A stretch of DNA of 64,000 nucleotides, taken from positions 1-64,000 of the forward strand of contig JAQXVO010000004.1 in assembly GCA_029224965.1 (NCBI GenBank), in the 5' to 3' direction. Under the pieces are notes generated by a model. It made no database searches, was not told the origin of the DNA, and worked only from the letters and a program-made list of their open reading frames with translations. Below, one piece after another: positions 24,674 to 33,837 of the stretch. The DNA is from Lachnospiraceae bacterium. GTDB lineage: Bacteria > Bacillota > Clostridia > Lachnospirales > Lachnospiraceae. The position numbers and the translations under genes are program-made. Each line of letters starts with the position of its first letter. Position 1 is the stretch's first letter.

Positions 24674-25372
24674 ATGACAAGAGCAGAAATTCAATCAGAA
24701 CTTAGAGAGCACGCAGACGAGAAATATAGGAAATTTTCCTCCGGCCTGCTTCCAGGTGTAGAGAACATCCTCGGCGTACGCCTGCCAGTGCTTCGAAAGC
24801 TGGCAAGGGAGCTTGCTAAGACAGACTGGCAGGAAAACATGAGTGAGCTTTCAGATGACAGCTTCGAAGAAATCATGCTCCAGGGCATGATGATCGGCTG
24901 TGTGAAATGCTCTTTTGACGAGCAGCTGGAGCTCATCAGAAAGTTTATTCCGAAGATCGACAACTGGTCCGTCTGTGACAGCTTCTGCACCGGGCTCAAG
25001 TTCGCGAAAAAGAATCAGGAAGAATTTTTTCGATTCTTGAAGCCCTATATTTCTTCTGACAAGGAGTATGACCAGCGCTTTGTTGCGGTGATTCTTCTGA
25101 ATTACTACATTGACGAAGAATGGCTCTCTCGCACCGTGAAGGCTCTGCAGGAAATTCAGGCCCGGGAATATTATGCAAAGATGGCCGTGGCCTGGGCTAT
25201 GGCGGAATGTTATCTGCATTTCCCGGATGAAGTCATGCCGATTCTGAAAGAGAACAAGCTGGATCCGGAAGTTCAGCAGAAGACCCTGCAGAAGATTATT
25301 GAGTCCCGGATCATTACTCCTGAGACGCGGGAGGAAATCCGCACCATGAAGAAGACGTGCAAAAAAGTCTAA
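24674..25372 (+). CDS. AlkD-like DNA alkylation repair protein, 232 aa
   Basis: This is a helical HEAT-like repeat protein of the AlkC/AlkD glycosylase superfamily, which removes bulky or charged alkylated bases. Typical landmarks are GVRLPVLRKLARELAK near the N-terminus, the IDNWSVCDSF block holding the conserved Trp and Asp, and FVAVILLNYYID. The length fits AlkD. It follows DUF4867 closely but lacks a strong ribosome site, so translation may be coupled or weak. Confidence 0.85.
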   Translation: MTRAEIQSELREHADEKYRKFSSGLLPGVENILGVRLPVLRKLARELAKTDWQENMSELSDDSFEEIMLQGMMIGCVKCSFDEQLELIRKFIPKIDNWSVCDSFCTGLKFAKKNQEEFFRFLKPYISSDKEYDQRFVAVILLNYYIDEEWLSRTVKALQEIQAREYYAKMAVAWAMAECYLHFPDEVMPILKENKLDPEVQQKTLQKIIESRIITPETREEIRTMKKTCKKV

Positions 25373-25460
25373 AAGAGAACAAGTAAAAAAGACTGTTTCC
25401 GAAGAAGAACTGCTGTGTATTAAATTTCTATAAGAAAACGATCATTAGGGGGTATTGAAA

Positions 25461-26651
25461 ATGAGAATCCGGAAGAGAAGGTTCCGTCTGCTTGCACTAT
25501 TGCTTGTTCTGGCCCTTGGCTTGACGCTGCCGGCGTGCAGCGGAAGCAAAAACTCTTCTGCTGCGAAAACAGCGGCAGAAAACACTCTGAAAAAGGATGC
25601 TTCAAAATCGTCTGATAAAAAGAATACAGAGAAGAAAGCAGATCAGAGCAGCTCGGAAGACGCAGCATCGTCCGAAGCAAATGCAGATGCCAATGCAGCA
25701 CAGGCAGCAGATTCTGCAGCAGCAACAGAGATGTTTGCCACAACGGAAGTGAATATCCGGACCCAGCCAAATGCCTCAGCCGAGAAGGCCGGCCTACTTA
25801 ACCGTGGCGATTCGGTTCAGGCCTTAAGCGATAAAGACGGCTGGACTGAAATCATCAAAAATAATGCTCATTATTACGTATCCAGCAAATACCTGTCCAA
25901 GGATAAGCCGGCAGATGAGCCGCAGACATCCGCGGATGCTTCGCAGTCGGCAGCATCAGGACCAGCATCCGGAAATACTTCTATTCAGACTCCGGCCGTC
26001 AACCGGGAAGTGACCAGGGGAAAAATTGTCTGCATTGATGCGGGTCATCAGGCACACGGAAACAATGCAAAAGAACCCATCGGACCAGGTTCCAGTCAGA
26101 CCAAGGCCAAGGTTTCCAGCGGTACAAGCGGTGTAGCAACAGGAATTCCGGAATATCAGCTGAACCTGACAGTGGCTCTGAAACTGCAGAAAGAACTCCA
26201 GGCCCGAGGATATCAGGTTATCATGGTTCGGACCACAAATGATGTCAATATTTCCAATTCGGAGCGGGCAGCCATTGCTAATAATGCACATGTGGCAGCC
26301 TTTATCCGGATTCATGCAAACGGATCTTCGAATTCCTCGGCAAATGGTGCCATGACCATCTGCCAGACTGCATCGAATCCCTATAACGGCAATCTGCATG
26401 ACCAGAGCTATGCTTTGTCCAAGGATGTCCTGGATTATCTGGCAGCTGCCACCGGCTGTAAGAAGGAATATGTCTGGCAGACCGACAGTATGAGCGGAAT
26501 CAACTGGTGTCAGGTGCCGGTAACCATTGTCGAGATGGGATACATGTCCAATCCGGCGGAAGATCAGAAGATGGCCACGGATGATTACCAGACAAAGATT
26601 GTCAGCGGCATTGCCAATGGAATCGACGCTTATATTGCAAGTATCCAGTAA
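25461..26651 (+). CDS. Lipoprotein N-acetylmuramoyl-L-alanine amidase with SH3 domain, 396 aa
   Basis: A basic N-terminus and hydrophobic stretch end in the lipobox LPAC (Cys26), so it is membrane-anchored outside the cell. A low-complexity Lys/Ser/Ala linker (about 30-88) precedes a bacterial SH3 domain (about 91-143: [17 protein letters not shown]). From about 187 an Amidase_3 domain carries zinc and catalytic residues in IDAGHQ, PEYQLN, RIHAN and VEMGYMSN. It cleaves the amide bond between muramic acid and the stem peptide. I chose ATG 25461 over TTG 25455 because AGGGGG is 8 nt upstream of the former and too close to the latter. Confidence 0.92.
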   Translation: MRIRKRRFRLLALLLVLALGLTLPACSGSKNSSAAKTAAENTLKKDASKSSDKKNTEKKADQSSSEDAASSEANADANAAQAADSAAATEMFATTEVNIRTQPNASAEKAGLLNRGDSVQALSDKDGWTEIIKNNAHYYVSSKYLSKDKPADEPQTSADASQSAASGPASGNTSIQTPAVNREVTRGKIVCIDAGHQAHGNNAKEPIGPGSSQTKAKVSSGTSGVATGIPEYQLNLTVALKLQKELQARGYQVIMVRTTNDVNISNSERAAIANNAHVAAFIRIHANGSSNSSANGAMTICQTASNPYNGNLHDQSYALSKDVLDYLAAATGCKKEYVWQTDSMSGINWCQVPVTIVEMGYMSNPAEDQKMATDDYQTKIVSGIANGIDAYIASIQ

Positions 26652-26666
26652 AATTCAGAATACTTT

Positions 26667-26694
26667 ATTCCATACCTATGTGATATTATGGAAT
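26667..26694 (+). promoter_or_regulatory. Dyad upstream of asrABC
   Basis: ATTCCATA (26667-26674) and TATGGAAT (26687-26694) are perfect 8-bp inverted halves with a 12-bp spacer. A TATTAT -10-like hexamer (26684-26689) sits in the right half, about 50 bp before asrA. It is a likely operator for sulfite or sulfur control of the operon; the regulator is unknown. Confidence 0.55.
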
Positions 26695-26737
26695 TAACTT
26701 TTGTCACACCTTTTATTAAACAGGAGGCGAAACAGAA

Positions 26738-27763
26738 ATGGGATATATCATTGACCGGGAACAGTTCGGGAAACTGTTCTCCTATTGGCAGAGGGAGTAT
26801 GAAATCTGGGCTCCGAAGCGCTTTGTCGGAGGCGGACGGTTTTCGGACACGGATGCGGTCCGCTACGCAGTCGTAAAGGATCCGGACGAGATCGAGTTTG
26901 AAGAGAAGTCCGCGTATTCCTGGAAAGAAACCGTGCTTCCTCCTTCCGAGACACTCTTCTACTTCACACAGACCCATGTGGAAGAGGCAGAGGCTCCGAA
27001 AAAGAAGCGGCTGGTCTTTCTTCGAAGCTGTGATCTGGCAGCCGTCAGGAGAATGGATCAGATCTATCTTCAGAACGGTGCTCCGGATTATTACTACGAC
27101 AGGAAGCGGAAGGATCTGGCTTTCGTCATGATCGGATGCCCGAAGAGCTGTGAAAACGGTTTCTGCGTCAGCATGGAATCCAACATGTCCGACAATTATG
27201 ACGTGAGCCTTGATCTGGTCAACGGCGAGTATCGTCTGGACGTCAGGAGAGATGACTGGGATGCTTTTCTTGCAGAGAGCGGAGCAGAAAAGGCTGAGAT
27301 CAGTCCTTCTCGTGTAAGCGAAAACAAGGTGAAGGTTCACGTCCCGGAAAATCTGACTTACGAGGTCGGAAAGAGTTCCATGTGGAACCAGTATGACAAG
27401 CGCTGCATCAACTGCGGCAGATGCAATTTTGTCTGTCCGACCTGCACATGCTTTACCATGCAGGATCTCTACTATGACGCAAACGGAAATGTCGGCGAAC
27501 GGCGCCGGGTTCAGGCTTCCTGCATGGTTGACGGCTATACCGATGTAGCCGGCGGTGCCAGCTACAGGAAGAAGAACGGAGAGCGGATGCGTTTCAAGAC
27601 CCTGCACAAGGTTCTGGATTTTAAAGAGCGCTTCGGCTATCAGATGTGTGTTGGCTGCGGAAGATGTGATGATATCTGTCCGGAGTATATTTCCTTCTCC
27701 AACATTATCAATCATCTGGAAGAAGGTATGAAGGAGGTAGAGAACGATGGCAGTAGAAAATAA
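26738..27763 (+). CDS. asrA: Anaerobic sulfite reductase subunit A
   Basis: This is the electron-carrying subunit of the three-part dissimilatory-type sulfite reductase that makes sulfide from sulfite. The C-terminal third holds two 4Fe-4S motifs, CINCGRCNFVCPTC and CVGCGRCDDICPEY. The N-terminal part (for example FLRSCDLAAVRRMDQI) is typical of AsrA and related formate-hydrogenlyase-linked iron-sulfur proteins. ACAGGAGGCGA precedes ATG. It overlaps asrB by 17 bp. Confidence 0.94.
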   Translation: MGYIIDREQFGKLFSYWQREYEIWAPKRFVGGGRFSDTDAVRYAVVKDPDEIEFEEKSAYSWKETVLPPSETLFYFTQTHVEEAEAPKKKRLVFLRSCDLAAVRRMDQIYLQNGAPDYYYDRKRKDLAFVMIGCPKSCENGFCVSMESNMSDNYDVSLDLVNGEYRLDVRRDDWDAFLAESGAEKAEISPSRVSENKVKVHVPENLTYEVGKSSMWNQYDKRCINCGRCNFVCPTCTCFTMQDLYYDANGNVGERRRVQASCMVDGYTDVAGGASYRKKNGERMRFKTLHKVLDFKERFGYQMCVGCGRCDDICPEYISFSNIINHLEEGMKEVENDGSRK

Positions 27764-28553
27764 GTATGTTCCCTTCCCTTCGAAGATCGAGAAGGTCATT
27801 CGTCATACCAAGACCGAGTATACCTTCCGCATGCATTTTGACCATGCCCTGGAACTGGTAAAGCCCGGACAGTTTTTTGAAATCTCCATGCCGAAATACG
27901 GCGAAGCACCGATTTCCGTCAGCGGCATTGGAGAAGACACCATTGATTTCACCATCCGCCGTGTCGGCGTGGTTACTAATGAGGTATTCGAGCGCTATGA
28001 GGGCCAGGAACTTCTGATCCGCGGACCCTATGGAAACGGTTTTGAGTTCAGCGATTATGACGGCAGCGAGCTGATCGTTGTTGCCGGCGGTACCGGTGTC
28101 TCCCCGGTCCGCGGTGTCATCGATCATTATGCTCACCATACGGACAAGGTCGATGGTATAACAGCCATTGTCGGATTCAAGTCTCCGGATGATATTCTCT
28201 TCCGGGATGATCTGGAATACTGGAAAGAGCATATCGATTTCCGTATGACCGTAGACAGCGCCAAGGGTCAGCCGGGTTATCGGGAAGGCTTCGTTACAGC
28301 CGTTGTTCCCGAACTGACACCGAAGAACCTTTCCAATACCAAGGCTATCGTTGTCGGACCACCTCCCATGATGCGCTTTACCATTGCAGGCCTTCTGAAG
28401 CTGGGCATTCCGGAAGAAAATATCTGGCTGTCTCAGGAAAGGAAGATGTGCTGCGGACTTGGTAAGTGCGGACACTGCAAGATCGGAAATGTCTATGTCT
28501 GCATTGACGGACCTGTATTCCCTTATGTAAAGAGTAAAACAATGGTTGACTGA
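27747..28553 (+). CDS. asrB: Anaerobic sulfite reductase subunit B
   Basis: This is a ferredoxin-NADP reductase-like flavoprotein that feeds electrons from NAD(P)H. It has an FAD-binding RxxS-like part near PISVSGIGED, the NAD-binding VVAGGTGVSPVRG, and a C-terminal 2Fe-2S Cys cluster CCGLGKCGHCKIG followed by VYVC. It resembles the dihydroorotate dehydrogenase electron-transfer subunit. It overlaps asrA upstream and ends 11 bp before asrC. Confidence 0.94.
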   Translation: MAVENKYVPFPSKIEKVIRHTKTEYTFRMHFDHALELVKPGQFFEISMPKYGEAPISVSGIGEDTIDFTIRRVGVVTNEVFERYEGQELLIRGPYGNGFEFSDYDGSELIVVAGGTGVSPVRGVIDHYAHHTDKVDGITAIVGFKSPDDILFRDDLEYWKEHIDFRMTVDSAKGQPGYREGFVTAVVPELTPKNLSNTKAIVVGPPPMMRFTIAGLLKLGIPEENIWLSQERKMCCGLGKCGHCKIGNVYVCIDGPVFPYVKSKTMVD

Positions 28554-28564
28554 TGGAGGATGGC

Positions 28565-29617
28565 ATGGATATCAATACAAAAGATCTGAAAAAGAATGCA
28601 TTCCGTGTCACAAAGGTGCGCGGAATTACATCATCAAGAATTCGTGTGCCGGGTGGTCTGCTGAAGGCAGAGTATCTGGGAAAAATTCAGGAAATCGCTG
28701 AGAAATACGGAAATGGCACCGTAAACCTGACTTCTCGTCAGGGCTTCGAGATCCCGGGAATTCCTTTTGAGAAAATTCCGGAAGTCAATCAGGCCCTGCA
28801 GGAGATCATCGACGGCACCGGTGTCAACCAGACCGGAAAAGAGCGCGGAGAAGGCTATCCGGCATCCGGAACCAGAAATGTCTCGGCCTGCGTCGGAAAC
28901 CGCGTCTGTCCCTATGCCTGCTACGATACCACAGCTTTGGCTCAGAAAATTGAGAAGGTCATCTTCCCGGATGACCTGCATGTCAAGATCGTTCTGACCG
29001 GCTGCCCCAATGACTGCCAGAAGGTAAGAATGGGCGATATCGGTATCATGGGTATGACAGAACCCCAGCTGGATCCGGAACGCTGCATCAGCTGCGGCGC
29101 CTGCATCAAGGCCTGCCGTTCCAAGTCGGTAGATGCTCTGACCAAGGTCCACTTCCGTCCGGAGCGTGATAGCTATAAGTGCATCGGCTGCGGCGAATGT
29201 GTCAATGCCTGCCCGAATCTGGCCTGGACCAGAAGTCAGAAGAAGTATTACCGCGTCACCCTTCTCGGAAGAACCGGTAAGAAGAATCCGCGTATGGGTG
29301 TGGATTTCATCAAATGGGCAGATGAAGACAGTATCATCCAGATCATCAAGAATACCTATGACTATGTCCGTCACTATATCAATCCGGATTCTCCGGGCGG
29401 TAAGGAACATATCGGCTACATCGTTGACCGGACCGGAACCGAAGAGTTCCTGCGCTGGGCATTGAAGGATGTCCATCTGCCGGATATTGCCGAGGTCTAC
29501 ACACCACTGAACTGGAACGGTATCGAGTACGCTCATAACAAATATTTCGGCAATCAGAGATATCACGAAGACGGAACCATCGTTACGGATTTCAGTGAAG
29601 ATAAGCCAAAACGATAA
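28565..29617 (+). CDS. asrC: Anaerobic sulfite reductase subunit C (siroheme subunit)
   Basis: This is the catalytic subunit. It has TSRQGFEIPGI near residue 60, the siroheme/4Fe-4S ligands in ACVGNRVCPYAC and TGCPNDCQK, then two ferredoxin motifs CISCGACIKAC and CIGCGECVNACP. It reduces sulfite by six electrons to sulfide. I chose ATG at 28565 because GGAGGATGG lies at good spacing; an ATG at 28553 is possible. Siroheme genes lie 800 bp downstream, supplying its cofactor. Confidence 0.94.
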   Translation: MDINTKDLKKNAFRVTKVRGITSSRIRVPGGLLKAEYLGKIQEIAEKYGNGTVNLTSRQGFEIPGIPFEKIPEVNQALQEIIDGTGVNQTGKERGEGYPASGTRNVSACVGNRVCPYACYDTTALAQKIEKVIFPDDLHVKIVLTGCPNDCQKVRMGDIGIMGMTEPQLDPERCISCGACIKACRSKSVDALTKVHFRPERDSYKCIGCGECVNACPNLAWTRSQKKYYRVTLLGRTGKKNPRMGVDFIKWADEDSIIQIIKNTYDYVRHYINPDSPGGKEHIGYIVDRTGTEEFLRWALKDVHLPDIAEVYTPLNWNGIEYAHNKYFGNQRYHEDGTIVTDFSEDKPKR

Positions 29618-29717
29618 TCGTTTCTTAGATCCGAATTCTCGAAGAAAAAAGATGCGGAGATGACAGAGATCAATACCGTCTGGGAAAAATTAACGATTTA
29701 AGAAAAGATCAGTGAAA

Positions 29718-29749
29718 CAGCCGCTGCAGGCATGTGCGGCGGCTTTTTG
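29718..29749 (+). terminator. Terminator after asrC
   Basis: AGCCGC pairs with GCGGCT around an 18-nt GC-rich loop, then TTTTTG, about 100 bp after asrC. The rest of 29618-29819 shows no gene. Confidence 0.8.
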
Positions 29750-29819
29750 TCCGCTGTCGGTTTGTGACCGACCTGGCAATTGGAATTTTTATGGAAAATC
29801 GTAAGCGGAAGGGGAAATT

Positions 29820-30419
29820 ATGGAAAATACAGTCACGCAAAAAGGAAATATGGCGGCCAGTGATCTGGCCTACTGTGCCCTCTTTGTAGCCCTGATGGTT
29901 GTCGGGGCCAAGATCAACATTGTGCTTCCGATCGGAACGGGAGTTACTGTATCACTGCAGATTATGTTTGCTGTCATTACGGGCCTTCTGATCGGACCGC
30001 GAAATGGCCTGATCAGCCTCGTGGTCTATCTTCTTCTGGGCCTGATCGGTCTTCCGGTCTATGCCCATGGCGGCGGACTGGCCTATCTTCTCCGTCCGAC
30101 CTACGGCTTTCTTCTGGGCTTTGCTTCGGCAGCCTGGCTGTCAGGAATTCTTCTGAAGAGCTTCCGGAAAAAGAACTTTGCAGCCTATCTCATTTCCGGA
30201 GAAATCGGCATGCTGTCCTATTATGTCCTGGGCCTTCTGTATTTTGCCATGCTCAGCAATGTCCTTCTCCAGGATGCACAGCCGATTGGATTGAAGGAGC
30301 TTTTTACCGTCTGGTTCTTCAGTACGGTCTGGATTGATGCAATTATTGCAGGTGTCGGTTCGCTTGTGGCCTACAAGGTGGCTCCGGCGCTCAATAAAAT
30401 CAGAGAGGGTTCACGTTGA
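29820..30419 (+). CDS. bioY: BioY-type ECF substrate-binding membrane protein (biotin), 199 aa
   Basis: This is an integral membrane S-component with about six helices and the BioY hallmark blocks GPRNGLISLVVYLLLGLIGLPV and GLAYLLRPTYGFLLGF. BioY captures biotin and works alone or with an ECF energising module. AGGGGAAATT precedes ATG. It overlaps the precorrin-2 dehydrogenase gene by 4 bp, so biotin uptake is transcribed and translated with siroheme genes. Confidence 0.92.
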   Translation: MENTVTQKGNMAASDLAYCALFVALMVVGAKINIVLPIGTGVTVSLQIMFAVITGLLIGPRNGLISLVVYLLLGLIGLPVYAHGGGLAYLLRPTYGFLLGFASAAWLSGILLKSFRKKNFAAYLISGEIGMLSYYVLGLLYFAMLSNVLLQDAQPIGLKELFTVWFFSTVWIDAIIAGVGSLVAYKVAPALNKIREGSR

Positions 30420-31081
30420 AGCTTTTCCCTTTTTACTATGATATTACAGATACCCGCTTCCTGGTTGTGGGAGGCGGAGAAGTGGCGGCCGGCAAGATCA
30501 GCCGCCTTACTTCGTTTACAGACAAAATCACGGTAGTTGCTCCGGAGGCCTCGGTCTATATTTCAGAGCTCTGTCATCAGGGCCGGCTGAACTATATCAG
30601 AAGGACTTTTGAGGACAGCGATCTGGAGAATGCCGACTGTGTGATTTCGGCGACCGGGGACAGGGAACTGAACCGCCATATCAGTGAGCTCTGCCGGCAG
30701 AGGAAGCTTCCGGTCAATGCTGTGGACGATCCGGAAAACTGCACCTTCTTCTTCCCGGCTATGATCAGGAAGGGGCCTCTTACGGTGAGCATTTCCACCG
30801 ACGGGGCTTCGCCCAGCTATGCGGGCATGCTGAAGCGGGAGATTGCAGGGATCCTTCCGGAAAATATAGACCAGGTCCTCGAGATCATGCACGAGGTCCG
30901 GTCTTCCTTTCCCGAGGATCATCCGGACTTCGATCAGAAAGAGAGAGCGGCGGTCTATAAGAGGCTTCTGGCGGAACTTCTGGCAAGAGAGACCATGCCT
31001 GGACCGGAGGAAAAGAAGACCATGGTCAAGGAGATCTGCAGGGAAGTTTTGAAGCAAAAGAATTCCGAATCGGAAAGATGA
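30416..31081 (+). CDS. Precorrin-2 dehydrogenase / sirohydrochlorin ferrochelatase-like (Met8/CysG N-terminal type)
   Basis: The N-terminal Rossmann fold (FLVVGGGEVAAGKISRL) and the middle block NAVDDPENCTFFFPA and STDGASPSYAG define the Met8/CysG-N family. It oxidises precorrin-2 with NAD+ to sirohydrochlorin, and some members also insert iron. No separate chelatase gene lies nearby, so it may do both steps. It uses TTG as start, preceded by GAGAGGG, and overlaps bioY by 4 bp. hemC follows 41 bp later. Confidence 0.9.
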   Translation: MKLFPFYYDITDTRFLVVGGGEVAAGKISRLTSFTDKITVVAPEASVYISELCHQGRLNYIRRTFEDSDLENADCVISATGDRELNRHISELCRQRKLPVNAVDDPENCTFFFPAMIRKGPLTVSISTDGASPSYAGMLKREIAGILPENIDQVLEIMHEVRSSFPEDHPDFDQKERAAVYKRLLAELLARETMPGPEEKKTMVKEICREVLKQKNSESER

Positions 31082-31122
31082 GTGAGTAAGAGACAGCATA
31101 TTCATAAATATCAGGACAGAAA

Positions 31123-31980
31123 ATGAATCACATGATCATAGCATCCAGAGGAAGCAGACTTTCTCTCAGGCAGGATGAAATCGTATCGGAAGAACTGAAG
31201 AAAACCGGAATTGATACAGAGATCCGGGTGGTCCGGACGCGCGGCGATCTGGACACAAAGCATGCCCTGAAGGATATCGGCGGCAGCGGACTTTTTATCC
31301 GCGAAGTCGAAGAGGTCCTGCATAGGCATGAGGCGGACATAGCTGTGCACAGTGCCAAGGACCTTCCCTATGATCTTAAGGATGGCATGACGATTGCTGC
31401 CGTGATGCCAGCTGCGGCTGCGGCTGATCTTCTGGTCATGAGGAAAGAAAATCCGCATCTGATCGGCACCGGAAGTGCCAGAAGAGAAGCAGAGATCCGG
31501 CGGATTTTTCCCGATGCCGAAATCAGAGGTCTGAGGGGAAATATAGAAACAAGGGTCAGAAAGCTTAGAGAGGGAGACTATGATGCCATCGTGATTGCGG
31601 AGGCGGGAATTGACCGTCTGCAGGTGAACCTCTCGGCCTTCCAGGTGAGAAAGCTGACGCCCGAAGAGATGGTTCCGGCCTGCGGCCAGGGCATCATCGC
31701 CATTGAATGCAGGGCGGATGATAAGGAAAACATCGACCGGCTCTCTGCCATTAACAATGAAGAGACCATGAAGCGATTTCTTCCGGAGCGATATCTCTTC
31801 GGCCTGCTTCGTGCCGACTGCTCCATGCCGGTCGGTGCTCACGCCGTCATCCGGGCCGGCCAGAAGGGGGACGAGGAGATCACTCTCTATGCCCTCTACC
31901 TGGATAAGAAGGATCGGATCAGCGGCCGCTATAAGGACTATAAGGAACTCTGCCGGAAACTTGCTGACCGGGTGATGTGA
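31123..31980 (+). CDS. hemC: Hydroxymethylbilane synthase (porphobilinogen deaminase)
   Basis: It condenses four porphobilinogens into hydroxymethylbilane. Conserved blocks are RTRGDLD, GGSGLFIREVE, ADIAVHSAKDLP, GTGSARREAEI and PACGQGIIAIEC. The dipyrromethane-binding Cys lies in ADCSMPVGAHA. At 285 residues it is slightly short because the C-terminal domain is reduced. CAGGACAG precedes ATG. It lies in the siroheme block between precorrin-2 dehydrogenase and the cobA-hemD fusion. Confidence 0.95.
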   Translation: MNHMIIASRGSRLSLRQDEIVSEELKKTGIDTEIRVVRTRGDLDTKHALKDIGGSGLFIREVEEVLHRHEADIAVHSAKDLPYDLKDGMTIAAVMPAAAAADLLVMRKENPHLIGTGSARREAEIRRIFPDAEIRGLRGNIETRVRKLREGDYDAIVIAEAGIDRLQVNLSAFQVRKLTPEEMVPACGQGIIAIECRADDKENIDRLSAINNEETMKRFLPERYLFGLLRADCSMPVGAHAVIRAGQKGDEEITLYALYLDKKDRISGRYKDYKELCRKLADRVM

Positions 31981-31998
31981 TATTTTTAGGATATGGAT

Positions 31999-33636
31999 AT
32001 GAAAACAGGACATGTATATCTGGTTGGCGCTGGCTGCGGAAGAGGGCTGATTACCCTCCGGGGTCTGGAACTGATTCGAAAAGCGGATGCCATCGTCTAT
32101 GATGATCTGATTGATATGTCACTTCTGGACAAGGCCCCGGCCGACTGCAGAATCCTCTATATGGGTAAGCGTTCCGGCAGGAAAAGTGCCGGCCAGGAGG
32201 AAATTAACGAAAAGCTCTATGAGCTGGCCTCGGCAGGCTTTATGGTTGTGCGGCTGAAGGGAGGAGATCCCTTTGTCTTCGGCCGTGGCGGAGAAGAATA
32301 CCTCTATCTCTCGGAAAGAGGTATCCCCTGTTCCCCTGTGCCCGGAGTCAGTTCCTGTATTGCCGTCCCGGAAGATGCCGGAATTCCGGTTACCCATCGG
32401 GGAAGCGCGGGTTCATTTACTGTGATCACCGGCCATTCTGCGGAGGGAAATTTCCAGGATTACAGAGCCCTGGCCAATACTCCGGGTACCCTGGTCTTTC
32501 TGATGGGATTGAAAAACTCCGGAGAAATTACAGAGCAGCTGATGAGATTCGGGAAGGATCCGGATACTCCTGCAGCAGTCATTTCCAAAGGCTTTACTCC
32601 ACAGGAAAAGAGAATTGACGGAAAGCTGTCTGACATTACAGAGAAGGCAGCCCAAGCCGAGACACCGGTTGTTCTGGTGATCGGGAAGAATGCGGCATAC
32701 CATTTTTCGGATGGAAAAAATACTTCAGACAGAAAAAATATTTCAGAGAGAAAGGATGCTTCAGGCAAAAAGAATGCTCCGGACAGGGAAGATCTTTCAG
32801 ACAGAGAAGATTCTATCGATGAAAATGAAAACTCTCTGTCCGGAATGACGGCAGCCATTCTCGGCAGCCCTTCCTTCACGGAAAAGGTCAGGAAAAAACT
32901 GATCAGACTGGGATGCAGGGTAGATACCTGTCCAATCCTGACAATCCGAGAACGGGAGATCCAACTGCCGGATTTTAAGGCTTACAGCCATATCGTATTT
33001 ACGAGCTCGAACGGTGTCCGGACTTTTTTCCATATGCTGGAAGAGCAGAAAAGAGACCTTCGAGAGCTGATGCATGCAAAATTTGCCGTCATCGGCAGTG
33101 CAACGGCACAGACCCTCTATTCCTATGGCATTCATGCGGATCTGATTCCTGAGGACTTTACCTCCCGGTCTTTGGCGGAAGAACTGGTCAAAGAGGCAGC
33201 CGGTGACAGGATGCGTGTATTGATCCTTCGGGCTCTGGAAGGTTCAAAGGATCTGAACGCGATTCTGGAGGAGCATCAGATTGCCTATGATGATCTGGGA
33301 ATCTACGAGACGGTGATCGACGAAAGAAAACTGCCGGATGCAAAGAGTACTCCTGCTGAAGAGAAAATATCGGATGATAGGAAGATGTCCGTTGAAAGAA
33401 AGTTGACCGACAGTCCGCAGTATTCCTACGTGATCTTCGGAAGCTCCGCTTCTGTAAGGGCATATTTCAAGGGCCGGGATCCGAAGAAGGATTATGGCAG
33501 GACCCGTTTTGTCTGTATCGGCGAAGTGAGCGCCCGGACTCTCCAGAGTCTGACGGAAGCCCCCATGATCATGGCGGACACCTATACGGCTGACGGGATT
33601 GTGAGTGCCATTGTAAGGGACGCGGCTGAAAATTGA
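31999..33636 (+). CDS. cobA-hemD: Uroporphyrinogen-III C-methyltransferase / uroporphyrinogen-III synthase fusion
   Basis: Residues 1-235 are SUMT/CobA (VYLVGAGCGRGLITLRG, VVRLKGGDPFVFGRGGEE, PVTHRG), which methylates uroporphyrinogen III to precorrin-2. Residues about 285-545 are HemD, which closes hydroxymethylbilane to uroporphyrinogen III. Joining them channels flux to siroheme. Two charged low-complexity inserts are unusual: residues about 235-282, rich in S-D/E-R-K-x repeats, and about 440-472 inside HemD (DAKSTPAEEKIS, VERKLTDS). ATG 31999 is preferred, with AGG 8 nt upstream; 31993 is possible. Confidence 0.92.
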   Translation: MKTGHVYLVGAGCGRGLITLRGLELIRKADAIVYDDLIDMSLLDKAPADCRILYMGKRSGRKSAGQEEINEKLYELASAGFMVVRLKGGDPFVFGRGGEEYLYLSERGIPCSPVPGVSSCIAVPEDAGIPVTHRGSAGSFTVITGHSAEGNFQDYRALANTPGTLVFLMGLKNSGEITEQLMRFGKDPDTPAAVISKGFTPQEKRIDGKLSDITEKAAQAETPVVLVIGKNAAYHFSDGKNTSDRKNISERKDASGKKNAPDREDLSDREDSIDENENSLSGMTAAILGSPSFTEKVRKKLIRLGCRVDTCPILTIREREIQLPDFKAYSHIVFTSSNGVRTFFHMLEEQKRDLRELMHAKFAVIGSATAQTLYSYGIHADLIPEDFTSRSLAEELVKEAAGDRMRVLILRALEGSKDLNAILEEHQIAYDDLGIYETVIDERKLPDAKSTPAEEKISDDRKMSVERKLTDSPQYSYVIFGSSASVRAYFKGRDPKKDYGRTRFVCIGEVSARTLQSLTEAPMIMADTYTADGIVSAIVRDAAEN

Positions 33637-33837
33637 GAAGCCGCCATACCGCTTAGAGATGACACAAAACTTAATTTTCAATAAACTTTCTTTCGATAAG
33701 TTTATTTTTGGTGATTTCCTATGATAGAATAATTCTTGCAAAGTCAATTCTGACAATTGTCAGAGAAGCTGTTTCCGGAGGGGTGTGCTCTTCATGAAAA
33801 TCCGGGAGCAGAGCTTGTAATGTAAAGGAGGAGTTCT

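Noticed and set aside
26630-27799. 389-codon antisense frame over asrA
   Set aside because: It lies opposite a confidently identified gene, with no ribosome site and no recognisable domain.
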